From positions 806,001 to 870,000 of the forward strand of contig CP124755.1 in the NCBI GenBank assembly GCA_029972135.1: 64,000 nt of DNA. Reading direction: 5' to 3'. Below, piece by piece: positions 26,071-33,392 of the stretch; position 1 is the first letter of the stretch, and each line of letters starts with the position of its first letter. The notes below the pieces were generated by a model, which worked only from the letters and a program-made list of their open reading frames with translations, did no database searches and was not told the DNA's origin. Source of the stretch: Candidatus Thiocaldithrix dubininis (GTDB taxonomy: Bacteria; Pseudomonadota; Gammaproteobacteria; Thiotrichales; Thiotrichaceae). The translations under genes were made by a program, and so were the position numbers.

Positions 26071-27867
26071 ATGAGTAATATACAAAATATTGATATTAGT
26101 CTTCAAGAAATTGTGAAAAATATTTATAAAAATAGCTATTTAATTCCTAAGTTTCAAAGAGATTTTGTATGGACGACGAAAGATATTACGGACTTAGGTG
26201 ACTCTATTGTCAGAGGTTATCCAATCTCTTCTCTTTTGATTATGCCAGAAAATGGAACTTTAAAAGTTGGAGCGCATGGGTTAATTAAAGATGAATGTAA
26301 TGATTTAAAATTAAACGAAGATAGTGATTTTAAGTATTATATATTAGATGGTCAGCAACGGATGACATCTATCGCAAAGCTTTTTCTAGCAGCAGATAAT
26401 AAAAATGAATATTATTTTGATTTATTAGCTATATTAATTGAAAGGTTTCCAGAAGATAATATCCAAAATGATTCTGGGCTTAATTTGAATGAAAGTCGAA
26501 ATAAATCAAATCTAAATGATGTACTATGTAGGGGGTTTCCGATAGGTAAGGATAAAAGTGAAAAACCTACTAGACAAGATAATAGGTTTATTTCAGGAAA
26601 AAGCATTATAGATAATAAATTTGGCTCAATTATAAATAAGTTTTTAAATAATATTAAGGATGCATCAGAAGATAATATTGATAAGTATACTGACTATTTG
26701 AGTGCAGTTTTAGGTGCTATCGGTGGCTACAGCATTCCGGCAACCGTTATTGCCAGTGATTCTGAGCTAGGAGTTGTTATTCGGGTTTTTGAAAAAGTTA
26801 ATTCAACAGGTAAAAAATTAACGTTATTTGATTTAATTAATGCTAAATCATTTCAAGTTAAAAACAGCTTATATCAAGGAGGTTTATCCGATTTCTTGAC
26901 AAAAAAACTTATTGATAAAACTAAAAATCTATTAAAATTAAAAGCAGGAATTGATAATTTTTTTAAATATGACGAAAATGCAGAAACTTATGAAAAATTG
27001 GATAAAATCATAAGAATATTTGAAATTTCTAACTTACTTGAAAATAACTTAACCCCAACTATTTTGCAATCTGCAATGTTGAGCAGAGACCCTGAGTTTT
27101 GGTTTGAAACTTATAATGCAAAAAATGAAATATTATTTAATGTGTTAAAATGGTTGCAAGAAGAGAATTTAATAGATATAGCGCAAACCACATTTTTGGA
27201 ATATGTTGTGGCTATATTTATAGCAAACCCCAAAGCATTAGAATATGAAAAGTTTAAGACGGAAATTAAAAAATATGCATTGTATATTAATTTAAGCAAT
27301 ATAAATTTTAATAAATCAAATTTAGATATTGTTGAAAAATTATTTTTAATATCTAAAAAGGTCACGGATAATCATTCTTCTGCAAAATTTATTTATACTA
27401 GTCCTAGTTCTAGTCCGAATTTGAGCAAAGAGCGAATTTTAGAATTTACAACTTCTAGAGCAGAATTTAAAACTATATTGCATATATTATACAATGAAAA
27501 AGTTTCAGGTTGTTTTACTCATGATATCTCTGGGAATAGGATTAAAGAAATAGATAAAACAAAAATGGATAGTCATCATATTTATCCTAAATCTAGAGTC
27601 AAAGATTTTAATTTAAAAAGCCCGTTTAATTCGATAGCTAATATAATATTGGTTGATAGTTCGACAAATCGAGAAGAATTTAAAGATAAGAGTCCAGAAG
27701 AATATTTCTCTGAAATCAAGAAGCAATCCAATGGTAATTCTTTCTGTGATAAGAATTTGATTAATATTGATGAAGCATCAAAAATAAACTCTGAGGAGGA
27801 CGCAATGATGTTTATCGAGAATAGAGCAGATCAAATTGCTCAAATTGTTAATTCATATTTTGATTGA
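26071..27867 (+). CDS. DUF262-HNH nuclease (GmrSD/type IV restriction-like)
   Basis: A 598-residue two-domain protein of probable anti-phage function. The N-terminal DUF262 domain, a ParB/sulfiredoxin-like NTPase fold as in GmrS, shows YLIPKFQRDFVWT at 23-35 and the diagnostic ILDGQQRMTS at 91-100. A long helical middle follows. The C-terminal DUF1524/HNH-like region has DSHHIYPKSR at about 500-509 and a downstream NIILVDSSTNREEF, the metal and phosphodiester-cleavage signature. GmrSD enzymes cut glucosylated hydroxymethylcytosine DNA using NTP; specificity here is unknown. The gene is much more AT-rich than its neighbours, consistent with acquisition by transfer. Confidence 0.85.
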   Translation: MSNIQNIDISLQEIVKNIYKNSYLIPKFQRDFVWTTKDITDLGDSIVRGYPISSLLIMPENGTLKVGAHGLIKDECNDLKLNEDSDFKYYILDGQQRMTSIAKLFLAADNKNEYYFDLLAILIERFPEDNIQNDSGLNLNESRNKSNLNDVLCRGFPIGKDKSEKPTRQDNRFISGKSIIDNKFGSIINKFLNNIKDASEDNIDKYTDYLSAVLGAIGGYSIPATVIASDSELGVVIRVFEKVNSTGKKLTLFDLINAKSFQVKNSLYQGGLSDFLTKKLIDKTKNLLKLKAGIDNFFKYDENAETYEKLDKIIRIFEISNLLENNLTPTILQSAMLSRDPEFWFETYNAKNEILFNVLKWLQEENLIDIAQTTFLEYVVAIFIANPKALEYEKFKTEIKKYALYINLSNINFNKSNLDIVEKLFLISKKVTDNHSSAKFIYTSPSSSPNLSKERILEFTTSRAEFKTILHILYNEKVSGCFTHDISGNRIKEIDKTKMDSHHIYPKSRVKDFNLKSPFNSIANIILVDSSTNREEFKDKSPEEYFSEIKKQSNGNSFCDKNLINIDEASKINSEEDAMMFIENRADQIAQIVNSYFD

Positions 27868-27876
27868 TGATTATTG

Positions 27877-27905
27877 AAAAGGTGTATTTAGAAATACACC
27901 TTTTT
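27877..27905. terminator. Bidirectional terminator between DUF262 gene and MFS gene
   Basis: A perfect 13-bp inverted repeat (AAAAGGTGTATTT / AAATACACCTTTT) with a very short loop, flanked by an A-run and T-run on either side. It overlaps the stop codon of the minus-strand MFS gene and lies 9 bases after the DUF262 stop. Confidence 0.9.
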
Positions 27906-29090
27906 CGCCATAGGCTGTCTTTCCCACCAATACAACCAAGCGCTACATAACATAGTTAAGCTGTAAACGAGCAGTGAGCAGAGCACAATGCCTTGCCAGC
28001 CTTGCCATTGCCAGAAGGGGGCGAGTAATAAGCCGCCTGCACTTGCGCCTAGGTAATAAAATACTAAATATAGCGATGAGGCGCTGGCACGGGCTTTAAT
28101 GGCGTGGTGACTGACCCAACTGCTGGCGAGTGAGTGAGTAAAGAAGAAGCCGAAGCTGCTGATTAAGAAGCCGAAAATAATCAGGCTGAGATGTTGGTTT
28201 AAGGTGAGTAGTGTGCCAAGCATTAGCAATACAATGCCGAGTGCCATGCCTAACGGTGCGGGGATATGTTGCGCAATCCGTCCGGAAATAGCCGAGGTGA
28301 CTGTGCCGCCTAAGTAGGTGAGAAACAGCATACCGAGCGCGTGCGTGGATAAGTGATAAGGCGCGGCGGCGAGTACGAAGGTAATGTAGGTATATTGGTT
28401 AAGGAAAATCATAAAGTTACCAAAAGCAATCAAGTAAGCGGCTAGTAACACTGGATTGCGTAAGTGTGCGCTTAAGTCTTTGGCAATGTGTAAGGGGTGC
28501 AGGGCTTTGGCGTGAAAATGCCGCGATTTGGGCAATAAAAGTATAAACAAGCTGAGCAAAACTGCACCGAGTATACCTAATGCAGCAAAGGCGGCTGACC
28601 AACCGTAATGTTCGCCAACAAAGCCACTGATTAAACGCCCTGATACGCCGCCTAAGCTATTGGCACTGATATAAACCCCGACGGCAATGACCACGGCTTT
28701 GCGGCTGAATTCGTCGCCCATATAAGCAATCGCAATTGCGGGTAAACCGCCTAAACAGAAGCCTTGAATGCCACGCAGAATTAAGAGCGTGCGGTAATCG
28801 TGAACTTGCGAGAGCGCCAACGCGCTTAACACTGCTCCCGCCATAGTGATGACCATAATCGGTTTACGCCCAATTGCATCGGATAGCGGTCCATAGACTA
28901 ATAGCGAAAAGCTTAACATTAAGATGGTAATGGTTAAGCTCCAACTGGCTTGCAATTCGCTTAAGTGTAATTCCCGCGCCATCATGGGTAATAAGGGTTG
29001 TGTCATGTGTAAATTGGCGAATACCAGCCCCGAGCCTAAACATAAGGCTAAGGTGGCATAGCGAAATTCCCGACTACCCGCTTCAATCAT
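27888..29090 (-). CDS. MFS transporter (drug/solute efflux type)
   Basis: Major facilitator with twelve predicted membrane helices over about 400 residues. The family signature between helices 2 and 3 is present (YGPLSDAIGRKPIMVI), and AQHIPAPLG sits in the equivalent position of the second half. The early TQPLLPMMARELHLSELQASWSLT segment resembles the YnfM/CynX-like efflux branch. The substrate is not predictable. I chose ATG at 29090; a TTG at 29111 would add seven residues. A divergently transcribed LysR gene 113 bases away is the likely regulator. Confidence 0.88.
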   Translation of the reverse strand: MIEAGSREFRYATLALCLGSGLVFANLHMTQPLLPMMARELHLSELQASWSLTITILMLSFSLLVYGPLSDAIGRKPIMVITMAGAVLSALALSQVHDYRTLLILRGIQGFCLGGLPAIAIAYMGDEFSRKAVVIAVGVYISANSLGGVSGRLISGFVGEHYGWSAAFAALGILGAVLLSLFILLLPKSRHFHAKALHPLHIAKDLSAHLRNPVLLAAYLIAFGNFMIFLNQYTYITFVLAAAPYHLSTHALGMLFLTYLGGTVTSAISGRIAQHIPAPLGMALGIVLLMLGTLLTLNQHLSLIIFGFLISSFGFFFTHSLASSWVSHHAIKARASASSLYLVFYYLGASAGGLLLAPFWQWQGWQGIVLCSLLVYSLTMLCSAWLYWWERQPMAKKVYF

Positions 29091-29203
29091 AAAACGCCCG
29101 TACCTGTCCAAAAGCAGCCAGTAGCATAGAAGCTAACCAGCGATTGATAAAATATATAGTTAGAATGCTTTTGATAAAGCTTGTTTACTAAAGGAGCGTA
29201 ACG

Positions 29204-30079
29204 ATGGATTTAAAACAATTGCGTTATTTTCACGAGATTGCGCGTTTAGGCAGTTTTACGCGGGCGGCGGAAAGCTTGTTTGTAGCGCAACCTGCGGTCA
29301 GTGTGGCGATTCGCAAGTTAGAAATGGAGTTGGATTTAAGCTTGTTTCATCGACATGATCGCAAAGTGATTTTAACTGATGAAGGTCAGCGTTTATTGCC
29401 ACATGCCCAGCGGATTTTGCAAGCGGTGCAAGAGGCGGAGTTGGAAATGAAAGAACTCAAGGAGTTAACCCAAGGCTCGGTACGGGTGGGCATTCCGGGT
29501 ATGTTGGGTTCGTATTATTTTCCGCCCATTCTCATGGCGTTTCGCCACAAATACCCTGATTTAACCCTGACGGTGTTTGAAGGTGGCACATGGCAATTAC
29601 AACAAATGTTGGAACAAGGCGAACTCGATTTAACCGTGATTGTGCGTGATTTTGTGCCACCTAATTTAGAAGCCCAAACCTTATTGCATGAAGAAATGCG
29701 CGTGATTGTGCCGTATGACCATGCGTTTGCCAGTCAAACCAGCGTCAGTTTGCCGGATTTTTTCGGCGAAGAATTGGTGATGTTTCGCCCCGGTTATTTT
29801 CATCGCAAGATTATTGATCGCTTAGCCGAGCAAGCAGGCGTTACGCCGAAAATTGGTTTTGAAACCAATTTATTACCGCTGATTAAGTCGATTATTAAAC
29901 AAGGCTTTGGTATTTCCACACTATTAACCATGGTGGTGAAAGAAGATGCGGAATTAGTCGATTTACCGTTTGAACAACCGTTATGGCTGGATTTGTGTAT
30001 TGCATGGCGACGAGATAGCTATTTATCGCGGGCAAATCGGGCGTTCTTAGATTTTGTATTAGCCGAGGCTGCCCGTTGA
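29204..30079 (+). CDS. LysR-family transcriptional regulator
   Basis: A 291-residue regulator with the classic LysR layout: N-terminal winged helix (1-60, DLKQLRYFHEIARLGSFTRAAESLFVAQPAVS), linker helix, and a periplasmic-binding-protein-like effector domain (about 90-290). An AAAGGAGCG ribosome binding site precedes the ATG. It is divergent from the MFS gene and probably controls it in response to an unknown ligand. Its last 18 codons are the source of a 62-base direct repeat found again 3.26 kb downstream. Confidence 0.92.
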   Translation: MDLKQLRYFHEIARLGSFTRAAESLFVAQPAVSVAIRKLEMELDLSLFHRHDRKVILTDEGQRLLPHAQRILQAVQEAELEMKELKELTQGSVRVGIPGMLGSYYFPPILMAFRHKYPDLTLTVFEGGTWQLQQMLEQGELDLTVIVRDFVPPNLEAQTLLHEEMRVIVPYDHAFASQTSVSLPDFFGEELVMFRPGYFHRKIIDRLAEQAGVTPKIGFETNLLPLIKSIIKQGFGISTLLTMVVKEDAELVDLPFEQPLWLDLCIAWRRDSYLSRANRAFLDFVLAEAAR

Positions 30080-30089
30080 ATAGATAGAC
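30028..30089 (+). repeat. Left copy of a 62-bp imperfect direct repeat (lysR 3' end)
   Basis: This copy covers the last codons and stop of lysR plus 10 bases beyond. It matches 33292-33353 at 53 of 62 positions without gaps. Together the copies bracket the 3.2-kb accessory island at 30090-33291, like attachment-site repeats at the 3' end of a target gene. Confidence 0.85.
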
Positions 30090-30133
30090 GATACGACGGG
30101 CAAGCTTTCCATAGCTCAGGATAAATCTGCTTG

Positions 30134-30508
30134 TTATGAGGCTTGGCAATCGTAGTCAAGAAAATAGGCAGATGCCAACGCAAAAAACTCTGTTGGAATT
30201 AACCATAACAAAACGGTATTAATAGACGGCAATTGTATGCCATCCATCGCTGCAAATGGGTTAAACACGCCAATTGGTAAAAGGATAGCAATTAGTAAGC
30301 AAATTGCTGCTGTAAACCTGCGAGCCAATCGAATCTGTTTTATTAGGAGAAAAGCTAAAATAACAAATACGACGGAAGTCAACACACTGATTAAGCTAAT
30401 ATTAGCACCTAATATAGGTAGAAATCTTTGAACTGCCAAGAACAGCAATAACCCAGCATAAAACCAAGTTAAATATTGTTGAATATTTTTAATATGGGAA
30501 TAACTCAT
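30134..30508 (-). CDS. Small integral membrane protein, 124 aa
   Basis: Hypothetical protein with four hydrophobic segments (about 14-35, 40-58, 66-85 and 98-117) and a short polar N-terminus. I do not recognise a family. It lies downstream of an attC-like site on the same strand and its stop codon sits in CATAAC, so it may be a cassette gene whose own attC is lost or degenerate. No ribosome binding site of strength was seen. Confidence 0.6.
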   Translation of the reverse strand: MSYSHIKNIQQYLTWFYAGLLLFLAVQRFLPILGANISLISVLTSVVFVILAFLLIKQIRLARRFTAAICLLIAILLPIGVFNPFAAMDGIQLPSINTVLLWLIPTEFFALASAYFLDYDCQAS

Positions 30509-30566
30509 TTTATTTTTATTTTTTTTAAATCTGGTAATGTTTTTGTTTTTTCTGCTAAATGGATAA

Positions 30567-30635
30567 AGCTAACGGGCTGGAGGGAAGCGGGCGAAGCCCG
30601 TTGCAAGCCAGTTCCCGTTGACCGCAGTGTTAGAC
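30567..30635 (-). mobile_element. Integron-type attC recombination site
   Basis: Read on the minus strand, the site starts GTCTAAC (matching RYYYAAC) and ends GTTAGCT (close to GTTRRRY), 69 bases apart. The CTAAC/GTTAG ends pair; inside are CTGG/CCAG and a central CGGGC-GAA-GCCCG hairpin. The stop codon of the DUF4279 gene is the TAA inside GTCTAAC, the classic geometry of a gene cassette. No integrase gene is in the window. Confidence 0.65.
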
Positions 30636-30971
30636 ATGATGTTCATAGTCATCGACATAGTAGAAATCGAGATCGAATGCCAAACCTAGCTGGGCAGCCT
30701 GACGAATTTGTTCGCGGTCGAAATGTACGCCATGCCCGCTTGTGGGGAAATAGCCAACACACTGGAGAGTAAGGTCATAGTCGAGCCATAGTTGGCGAAA
30801 GGCTTCGGCTTTGGGTTGCAAATAAACGGATAAGTTTTGGATGTGCTCATTTAAGGGCTGCGTGTCATCTAGACCACTGCTTAAGCGCCAACTCATAAAT
30901 TTGCAGGGTCTTCCATTTTGTGGATTTATATCGCCAATGTTCCAAGCTTTTGAGGGGGTAATTCCAAGCAC
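30630..30971 (-). CDS. DUF4279-like protein, 5' end probably broken
   Basis: The frame encodes LGITPSKAWNIGD, FMSWRLSSGLDD, LSVYLQPKAEAFRQLWLDYD and LTLQCVGYF, features of DUF4279 proteins, which are found in gene cassettes and polymorphic-toxin-type loci. The GTG at 30971 is an unlikely start: homologous-looking sequence (AYFHISGPGTHEHVTAV) continues upstream in frame to about 31030 but has no start codon before a TGA at 31043. An ATG at 31044 is one base out of frame. A 5' frameshift, perhaps linked to the adjacent IS remnant, is likely. The stop lies within the attC site. Function unknown. Confidence 0.6.
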   Translation of the reverse strand: MLGITPSKAWNIGDINPQNGRPCKFMSWRLSSGLDDTQPLNEHIQNLSVYLQPKAEAFRQLWLDYDLTLQCVGYFPTSGHGVHFDREQIRQAAQLGLAFDLDFYYVDDYEHHV

Positions 30972-31079
30972 TGCTGTGACGTGCTCATGCGTTCCTGGGC
31001 CAGAAATATGAAAGTAAGCGTATGCGCAGTGGAGATGATGTCATAAATGTCTAAAACCTATTATACAGGATCTCGATAT

Positions 31080-31327
31080 TGTACTGATCAAGTTCCACTT
31101 GACACATTTTTTTGAGACAACTCAAATTCAATAGGCAATAAATCGCCATTAGCAGAATATAGTCGGTTTCGGTTGTCATAACGGATGTATTGCTTCACAT
31201 CCTGCTACTGCTTCCACTCATAAAGCTGATTGGCTCGAATATCCAAGAATTCCGCCGCCTCTGCCCCGCTGTAACTTTGCTCAGTGACCAGTGCCACGGC
31301 TTTTTCTTTGAAAGCGGGTGTTGTAAT
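31080..31327 (-). pseudogene. IS3-family insertion sequence remnant
   Basis: Minus-strand translation gives an OrfA-type helix-turn-helix start (PAFKEKAVALVTEQSYSGAE, then LDIRANQLYEWKQ), a stop at 31205-31207, and then, still in frame, an OrfB-type transposase end (YIRYDNRNRLYSANGDLLPI, then EFELSQKNVSSGT) ending at 31088. The middle of both genes, including the DDE catalytic core, is deleted. TGTACTGATCAAG-AC-like sequence at 31080-31104 resembles an IS3/IS51-group inverted repeat; the other end is not found. It is inactive debris next to the DUF4279 start. Confidence 0.75.
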
Positions 31328-31352
31328 AGACCAGAACAAGGGCGGCTCTATA

Positions 31353-31781
31353 TTAGCCTTTGTATTCCCAAGGATTGAATAATTCTGCTGTGCTTTGTTC
31401 CATATCTGAGGTGTTTCTGGTGGCTATAGTGCAATTATAAGTGAGTCCTGAGACTGCTATAAGCCCATCTAGAGTTGGCATTGGTTTTCCTGCTAGTTCT
31501 GCTAAACCCTGAATAGAACCCCAGTTAGTCACCACTTTTAAATCAATAGGGATAATTCGATTTTCAAAGCGCTTTTTTAAATCTTCCTCGACCCATATTT
31601 TTAATTTCTGCTTTCTAGTTTGATCGGTATGTTTTTGAATACCTTTTTGTAACTCACCGAACGTCAATATACTCAAAAATAAATTATCTTCATCTTGAGC
31701 CTGTAACCATGCAATAACATTTTTATTAGGTTCTTTTTTGATGACTTCAGAAATAACACAGGTATCTAGTAAATATTTCAT
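31353..31781 (-). CDS. PIN-domain toxin of a type II toxin-antitoxin system (VapC/FitB-like)
   Basis: A 142-residue PIN-domain RNase. It begins with the metal-binding MKYLLDTCVISEVIKK (Asp at 6), has the second acidic site near LSILTFGELQKGI (Glu about 43) and ends with the Asp-containing PTLDGLIAVSGLTYNCTIATRNTSDME. The four-acid active site is intact. Its start overlaps the antitoxin stop by four bases, the usual antitoxin-first coupling. The target RNA is unknown. Confidence 0.9.
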   Translation of the reverse strand: MKYLLDTCVISEVIKKEPNKNVIAWLQAQDEDNLFLSILTFGELQKGIQKHTDQTRKQKLKIWVEEDLKKRFENRIIPIDLKVVTNWGSIQGLAELAGKPMPTLDGLIAVSGLTYNCTIATRNTSDMEQSTAELFNPWEYKG

Positions 31782-32032
31782 AATTCAATATCTCTTGGCA
31801 TATCCTTGTTTCTTGAAAAATCAAGTTCACTTTCTGCCAAAGGCGAGTTTCTGAAGAATGACACTAAATCATCTTTTGGCTTGATAAATTTTATATAGTC
31901 TTCAAAGGAAATAATCACCACCGCATTGTTTCCGTGCTTGGTAACGAATTGGGGTCTATGGCGTATTGCACTCTCAACTAATTGACTAAATTTGCTTTTT
32001 GCATCTTGAAGTTGCCATATATTCTGTTCCAT
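31778..32032 (-). CDS. Phd/YefM-type antitoxin
   Basis: An 84-residue antitoxin. The N-terminal Phd fold is clear: WQLQDAKSKFSQLVESAIRHRPQ then VTKHGNNAVVIISFEDYIKF. The C-terminal tail (about 55-84, SFFRNSPLAESELDFSRNKD) is the flexible toxin-wrapping part. It lies directly upstream of and overlaps the PIN toxin gene. A tandem 9-bp repeat ahead of the gene may be its own operator, as Phd antitoxins autorepress their operon. Confidence 0.9.
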   Translation of the reverse strand: MEQNIWQLQDAKSKFSQLVESAIRHRPQFVTKHGNNAVVIISFEDYIKFIKPKDDLVSFFRNSPLAESELDFSRNKDMPRDIEL

Positions 32033-32051
32033 AGCTTTAATCTCAATTTAA

Positions 32052-32069
32052 ACTGGACAGACTGGACAG
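32052..32069 (-). promoter_or_regulatory. Tandem 9-bp repeat upstream of the toxin-antitoxin operon
   Basis: ACTGGACAG occurs twice in direct tandem, 20 bases before the antitoxin start. Each unit contains the half-palindrome CTG-GA-CAG. Position and symmetry suit an autoregulatory antitoxin operator. Confidence 0.5.
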
Positions 32070-32127
32070 TATTTTCTTTGCTGAATCTTGTCAAGTATGT
32101 GAGGAATCTATGTGCGGATAATGTCAT

Positions 32128-32206
32128 GTGTGACGGGCGCGGTGGAAAGTAAGTTGGACGAAGACGCAGGCTGTCACTGCGTCCGTCATCGAACGAATCG
32201 TTAGCT
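32128..32206 (+). mobile_element. Second attC-like site, degenerate
   Basis: A 79-base segment ends in GTTAGCT (32200-32206) and begins GTGTGACGGGCG, which resembles the TAACGGGC arm of the attC at 30567 with one altered core base. Inside, TGACGG pairs with CCGTCA and GACGCAG with CTGCGTC. No cassette stop codon falls in the core, so it is weaker than the first site. It separates the toxin-antitoxin pair from the RHH-EVE gene; the 310 bases from 32033 to 32342 hold only this and the tandem repeat. Confidence 0.4.
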
Positions 32207-32342
32207 GTTTTTTAAAATATATAAAAATCAATTATTTATATAGGATTATGAATGATATTACAAAATGACATAGAAAATATTTGAATTATTTTCATAATAT
32301 GAATACAATTCGTCATACCAATCGTTAACTACGGAGTTGGAT

Positions 32343-32987
32343 ATGTCTCTTGAAACTGGTATAAAGAACTTGTTAAGCAGTGCCACCACAGCCGATAGCC
32401 AATTGTTGTCGGTACGAGTTCCACCATCAATGATCAATCAGATTGATGAATTAGCATCAGAATTGAATAAAACGCGCTCTGACCTAGTAACTGTTTTTAT
32501 CAGTGGAGGGATAGAGGAGCTTGTAAGACAATTAAATGAAAAAGACATTAAGGAAAATTTTTTTGGTATAAAAGATGCGGAATCTAATAAAGATACGCGT
32601 TATTTTTTATTGAATACCAATTTTAATAACTCAGAAGCAGATCATTTCACCATGCTGGAAAATGGAGAGGCATCTGCATTTTATAAGCCGTGGAAAAAGT
32701 ATGTTGAATATTTAAGAGAAGGTGATGTCGTCTTTTTATATCAAAGTGGATATGGTATTCGTGGATATGGTTTGGCTGACAAAGAATTAATTATTAGAGA
32801 TCACAACGGCAATAAAAATGAATGGTATTCAAGAAAGCTGAATAATTTTATTTCGGATTTTGATCCTGTTACTGCAAAAAAATGTAAAGAGGTTACTAAA
32901 TCTAATCCCGTTTTTCGTAGAACAATGGTTGCTCTCACAAAAGCCCAGGGTGAAGCATTAATTTCAGAAATTAAACAGCAAAAATAA
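32343..32987 (+). CDS. Ribbon-helix-helix plus EVE/PUA-like domain protein
   Basis: A 214-residue fusion. Residues about 18-65 (SVRVPPSMINQIDELASELN then KTRSDLVTVFISGGIEELV) form a CopG/Arc-type ribbon-helix-helix DNA-binding module. Residues about 90-210 (RYFLLNTNF, FYKPWKKYVEYLREGDVVFL, YQSGYGIRGYGLA) look like an EVE/PUA-superfamily domain, a fold that reads modified bases and is common in restriction and defence proteins. I chose ATG at 32343 with ACGGAG upstream rather than TTG at 32337. The gene is AT-rich. It may be a self-regulating modified-nucleic-acid reader; the domain call for the C-terminal half is by eye. Confidence 0.65.
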   Translation: MSLETGIKNLLSSATTADSQLLSVRVPPSMINQIDELASELNKTRSDLVTVFISGGIEELVRQLNEKDIKENFFGIKDAESNKDTRYFLLNTNFNNSEADHFTMLENGEASAFYKPWKKYVEYLREGDVVFLYQSGYGIRGYGLADKELIIRDHNGNKNEWYSRKLNNFISDFDPVTAKKCKEVTKSNPVFRRTMVALTKAQGEALISEIKQQK

Positions 32988-32997
32988 TACCTTAATA

Positions 32998-33024
32998 TTT
33001 GAGCTGGCGATTTGCCAGTTCAAA
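32998..33024. terminator. Terminator-like hairpin after the RHH-EVE gene
   Basis: An 11-bp stem with one G-T pair and a 5-base loop starts 10 bases after the stop codon. There is no T-run, so termination would be weak or the hairpin may protect the mRNA end. Confidence 0.5.
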
Positions 33025-33291
33025 TAACTAAATTATTAAAGTTAGTTTCATATGTATTTATGGAGCTATACTTTAAACGGCTAATAGTTTATTAGACGAA
33101 CTATCGGTATAACATCTTATTTCAGACTCCGCCTAGTCTGAGAAAATAAGGATTTATTTTTTCCTTGGCTAGTGGCTGTATAATCTGAGATTAACATAGG
33201 AAAAAATCCCTCCAGTAGCGACACTAATGGTTAGTAATTATACGACACCCAACCCAAAGCCTACAATCGTGTACTTTCACACATGCTAATT

Positions 33292-33353
33292 GCAGGCGCA
33301 TCAGGCGTTATTCGATTTTGTCTTAGCCGAGGCTGCACGTTAAATAGATAGAC
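33292..33353 (+). repeat. Right copy of the 62-bp repeat: detached LysR C-terminus
   Basis: Translated in the lysR frame it reads LQAHQALFDFVLAEAAR then stop, against SRANRAFLDFVLAEAAR in lysR. Differences are largely synonymous or conservative and the stop changed from TGA to TAA. An in-frame stop just upstream shows that no gene is attached. It marks the right edge of the island, 39 bases before the CHAT gene. Confidence 0.85.
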
Positions 33354-33392
33354 TACACTTAGTGCAATATGAAAAATTAATCGAGAACACCC

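Larger units (their letters stand above)
32988..33392. other. Non-coding end of the accessory island
   Basis: This 405-base stretch contains an 11-bp hairpin (TTTGAGCTGGC/GCCAGTTCAAA, 32998-33024) just after the RHH-EVE stop, a smaller TCAGACT/AGTCTGA hairpin near 33122-33141, and GGAAAAAATCC complementary to sequence about 45 bases upstream. It ends with the right copy of the lysR-tail repeat (33292-33353). I see no gene. Only the first hairpin is likely to act in transcript ending, and it lacks a T-tract. Confidence 0.5.

Noticed and set aside
29091-29203. LysR operator (T-N11-A) between the MFS and lysR genes
   Set aside because: Several AT-rich near-matches occur by chance in this sequence; none shows clear dyad symmetry, so I did not call one.
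30080-30134. Possible attC for the 124-aa membrane protein, starting at CATAACAAGC
   Set aside because: The stop codon geometry is suggestive, and CAAGC/GCTTG can pair, but no matching GTTRRRY end exists before the lysR tail repeat.
33122-33209. Hairpins and a TATAAT box near 33179 ahead of the CHAT gene
   Set aside because: No -35 element at a suitable distance and over 200 bases to the start; not strong enough to call a promoter.
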